Source: JALEFZ01 sp039817415 (GTDB lineage: Bacteria; Bacteroidota; Bacteroidia; J057). Taken from it: a stretch of 16,992 bases of DNA. The DNA lies in the NCBI GenBank assembly GCA_039817415.1, contig JBCBVV010000081.1:1-16992 (forward strand), read 5' to 3'. The position numbers and the translations under genes were made by a program. The notes below the pieces were generated by a model. The model saw only the letters and a program-made list of their open reading frames with translations, was not told the DNA's origin and did not search any database. Within the stretch, counting starts at the first letter, position 1. The number at the start of each line of letters is the position of its first letter. Shown here one piece after another: positions 15,310 through 16,992 of this stretch.

Positions 15310-15363
15310 ACATCTCACCAAAAAATATAGAATTTTGGGCATACACATTAAACTATATAAAAA

Positions 15364-16401
15364 ATGAAATCTTTATTTATCATTATTCTGGCAATTTTCA
15401 CTTTTTCAAGTTCCTATGGACAGAATTTGATCGCTGTCCAAAATGGAGGGACTCCGAGTTTTTATACGAACTTAGATTCGGCGATCACTTTTGCTAATTC
15501 TGGAGATACTCTCTATTTGCCTGGGGTTATTTTTACAGGAAATATTACTATTGAAAAACAAATTCATATTATTGGTGTGGGCCATAACCCTGATTCTTCC
15601 AAGGCATACCCATCCTTTTCTCGCATAATGGGCAACATATCCTTATTAGGGAATTCTTCTGGAAGTAGTTTTACTGGTCTTTACACCAACAATATATACA
15701 TTGGTTCTAATGGTCAAGCGGTATCGTCAGTTACTTTAGACAGGTGTAATTTGGGTTCTGTCTACATATCTCCTGATTCCTTAAGTTCCAATCACACGAT
15801 TATAACTTGTAACATTAATGGTATAATTGACGGAGGTTATTCGACCAACTCTTTTATTTCCAACTGTATTATTGATAATCATTGTCGTGAGATTGGAAAT
15901 GGTTCTACAATTCAGAATAGCATATTCTTGGAGTCCCCAATACAGGTTCAGAAGTTTTACAAAACATTTAACTCGGTTATTAAGAACAATGTCTTTGTCC
16001 ATCCATATTCTTTTGCAAGCGGATTTTCAACTGAGTTTTCGGGTAATATTGTAAGAAATAATCTTAAATGGAACTCGTTAAGTTGGGTTAATATCTCGGG
16101 AAGTTCTAATAATACTTTAATTGAGAATAATTCAGTTACTGGATCTTTTATTGATAGTGTTTTTCTAGATGTATCTAGTTCTAATTCCTTCTCGTATGCC
16201 AATAAATATCAAATTATTCATCAATTAGGCCAGAATACAGGAGATGACGGTACTGACTTGGGCATCTATGGCGGCCCCTTCCCCTGGAAAGACGGCTCTA
16301 TCCCTTTCAATCCTCATGTACAGCATAAGGCTATTGCACCTGTAACAGACTCTCTGGGCAGGCTGCCTGTTTTGATTCGGGTTAAGGCGCAGGATTATTG
16401 A
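15364..16401 (+). CDS. Secreted right-handed beta-helix-like protein
   Basis: This 345-aa protein starts with a clear signal peptide (basic Lys2, hydrophobic FIIILAIFTF, likely cut after SSSYG near residue 19). The mature part carries many short Asn/Ile/Val-rich turns typical of parallel beta-helix repeats, for example SNCIIDNHC, IQNSIFLESP, VIKNNVFVHP and LIENNSVTGS. The end, with GDDGTDLGIYGGPFPWKDG followed by IPFNPHVQHK, is a pattern seen at the close of such repeat proteins in Bacteroidota. No C-terminal sorting domain is obvious, so its final location (periplasm, surface or outside) is uncertain. No catalytic residues were identified; carbohydrate binding or a structural role is possible. 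It starts at an A-rich ATG site and is followed 25 bp later by a protease gene, probably in one operon. Confidence 0.8.
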   Translation: MKSLFIIILAIFTFSSSYGQNLIAVQNGGTPSFYTNLDSAITFANSGDTLYLPGVIFTGNITIEKQIHIIGVGHNPDSSKAYPSFSRIMGNISLLGNSSGSSFTGLYTNNIYIGSNGQAVSSVTLDRCNLGSVYISPDSLSSNHTIITCNINGIIDGGYSTNSFISNCIIDNHCREIGNGSTIQNSIFLESPIQVQKFYKTFNSVIKNNVFVHPYSFASGFSTEFSGNIVRNNLKWNSLSWVNISGSSNNTLIENNSVTGSFIDSVFLDVSSSNSFSYANKYQIIHQLGQNTGDDGTDLGIYGGPFPWKDGSIPFNPHVQHKAIAPVTDSLGRLPVLIRVKAQDY

Positions 16402-16426
16402 TTCTCAAATTCAATCATAGAAAGCA

Positions 16427-16992
16427 ATGAAATTTTTATATAGAATATTTTTGGGTTTTTCCTTAGTAGGGTTGACCTTCATTGGTGGTGGTTCTGTAGA
16501 GCTGATTAGCGATAGAGTTTGGGGGGATGAGGATATGCAGCAGGTATTTAAGGAATATCCTTTTGTGCTGGATTATTTGAATGGGGAGGGAACTAATGGT
16601 AAAGTTTCAGGAGTAGCTGGCCCTTGTCACGAAAGTATCAATTGTCCGCCTGGAGCTAATTGGCAAAACCATAAAAGAGCAGTAGTAAAGCTAAAGATTA
16701 CGGACCCATCCAGGAATATCTCTTATAATTGCACAGGTTTTTTAATTAACAATGGGAAACCAGGAGAACTCGGTGAACCATATTTATTAACTGCCAAGCA
16801 TTGTGTTTATGATCAGCAAACTGCAGAAGGATTGGAAATATACTTTAACTATGAAGATTTAGGTTGTAATTCCATAGGTCCTACACGCCCTAGCCATATA
16901 ATGGAAGGTGCGAGTTTATTAATAACTTCTTCAATATATGATTTCGCATTGTTAAAATTAAATCATAGACCCCCGATTGACGCTTTTCCCTA
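16427..16992 (+). CDS. Trypsin-like serine protease of lysyl-endopeptidase type (partial, cut by window end)
   Basis: An ATG at 16427 opens a frame that runs off the window after 188 codons. It starts with a hydrophobic N-terminal segment (FLYRIFLGFSLVGLTFIGGG) that should act as a signal sequence, and a short pro-like region follows. The visible catalytic part contains CHESINCPPG, a Cys pair pattern like that of lysyl endopeptidases, then RAVVKL, CTGFLINN, LLTAKHC with the catalytic His at residue 125, and YDFALLKL with the catalytic Asp at residue 172. The catalytic Ser must lie beyond the window. This order is that of S1-family secreted proteases such as Achromobacter lyticus lysyl endopeptidase. 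The enzyme is expected to act outside the cytoplasm. Lysine specificity cannot be judged because the specificity pocket is not in view. Confidence 0.85.
   Translation, partial: MKFLYRIFLGFSLVGLTFIGGGSVELISDRVWGDEDMQQVFKEYPFVLDYLNGEGTNGKVSGVAGPCHESINCPPGANWQNHKRAVVKLKITDPSRNISYNCTGFLINNGKPGELGEPYLLTAKHCVYDQQTAEGLEIYFNYEDLGCNSIGPTRPSHIMEGASLLITSSIYDFALLKLNHRPPIDAFP

Larger units (their letters stand above)
14846..15363. other. 518-bp intergenic region with regulatory sites and a possible gene remnant
   Basis: From left to right it holds the CTTACA-N10-TGTAAG site (14930-14951), the right 15-bp repeat (14965-14979), an isolated TAAATTTG at 15112-15119 that matches the Bacteroidota -7 box on the plus strand but lacks a TTG at the right distance, and a possible minus-strand gene remnant (15193-15309). 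Just upstream of the plus-strand gene at 15364 the sequence is A-rich, with a TATAG/TTTTG element near 15326-15337 that may be a degenerate -7 box. Confidence 0.6.

Overview
The window looks like part of a Bacteroidota chromosome, probably a Cytophagia/Cyclobacteriaceae-type bacterium. The evidence is A-rich rather than Shine-Dalgarno starts, paired HTH_17 (excisionase-like) genes with a possible RteC-like gene, and a secreted beta-helix protein next to a lysyl-endopeptidase-like protease. The lineage is an inference from gene content, not a database match.

Region 1 (135-10625, all minus strand) is a compact Type I restriction-modification operon with extra cargo. In transcription order it reads hsdM, hsdS, a PD-(D/E)XK/DUF4268 nuclease-like protein, a PUA/EVE-like + NucS-like nuclease, a CBS-like + HEPN protein, hsdR, and a YgjP/SprT-like zinc metallopeptidase. 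Gaps are 87 bp or less, hsdS and the DUF4268 gene share a TAATG junction, and hsdR overlaps the peptidase gene by 11 bp. Three nuclease-like accessory genes therefore sit between the specificity and restriction subunits. The CBS-like + HEPN protein is the least familiar part and the best candidate for a little-described defence component.

Region 2 (10840-14979) is a mobile-element-like replication/regulation module, also on the minus strand: an HTH_17 protein, a possible RteC-like protein, a second HTH_17 protein, an unrecognised 116-119 aa protein and a zinc-finger/Toprim/RecA-like primase-helicase. An identical 15-bp sequence flanks the module in direct orientation (10840-10854 and 14965-14979). 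A second shared motif, CTTACA-N10-TGTAAG, lies upstream of both HTH genes. No integrase or relaxase is visible, so this is either the core of a larger element or a degraded one. Strong hairpins lie at the 3' ends of the primase and RteC-like genes, and one sits just before the second HTH gene.

Region 3 (14846-15363) is intergenic. It holds the right-hand repeat, one CTTACA/TGTAAG site and a possible short gene remnant.

Region 4 (15364-16992, plus strand) holds two secreted-protein genes 25 bp apart: a right-handed beta-helix-like protein and a serine protease of the lysyl endopeptidase type, cut by the window edge. The left 134 bases hold only a small AT-rich hairpin. No rRNA, confident tRNA, CRISPR array or insertion sequence was seen.
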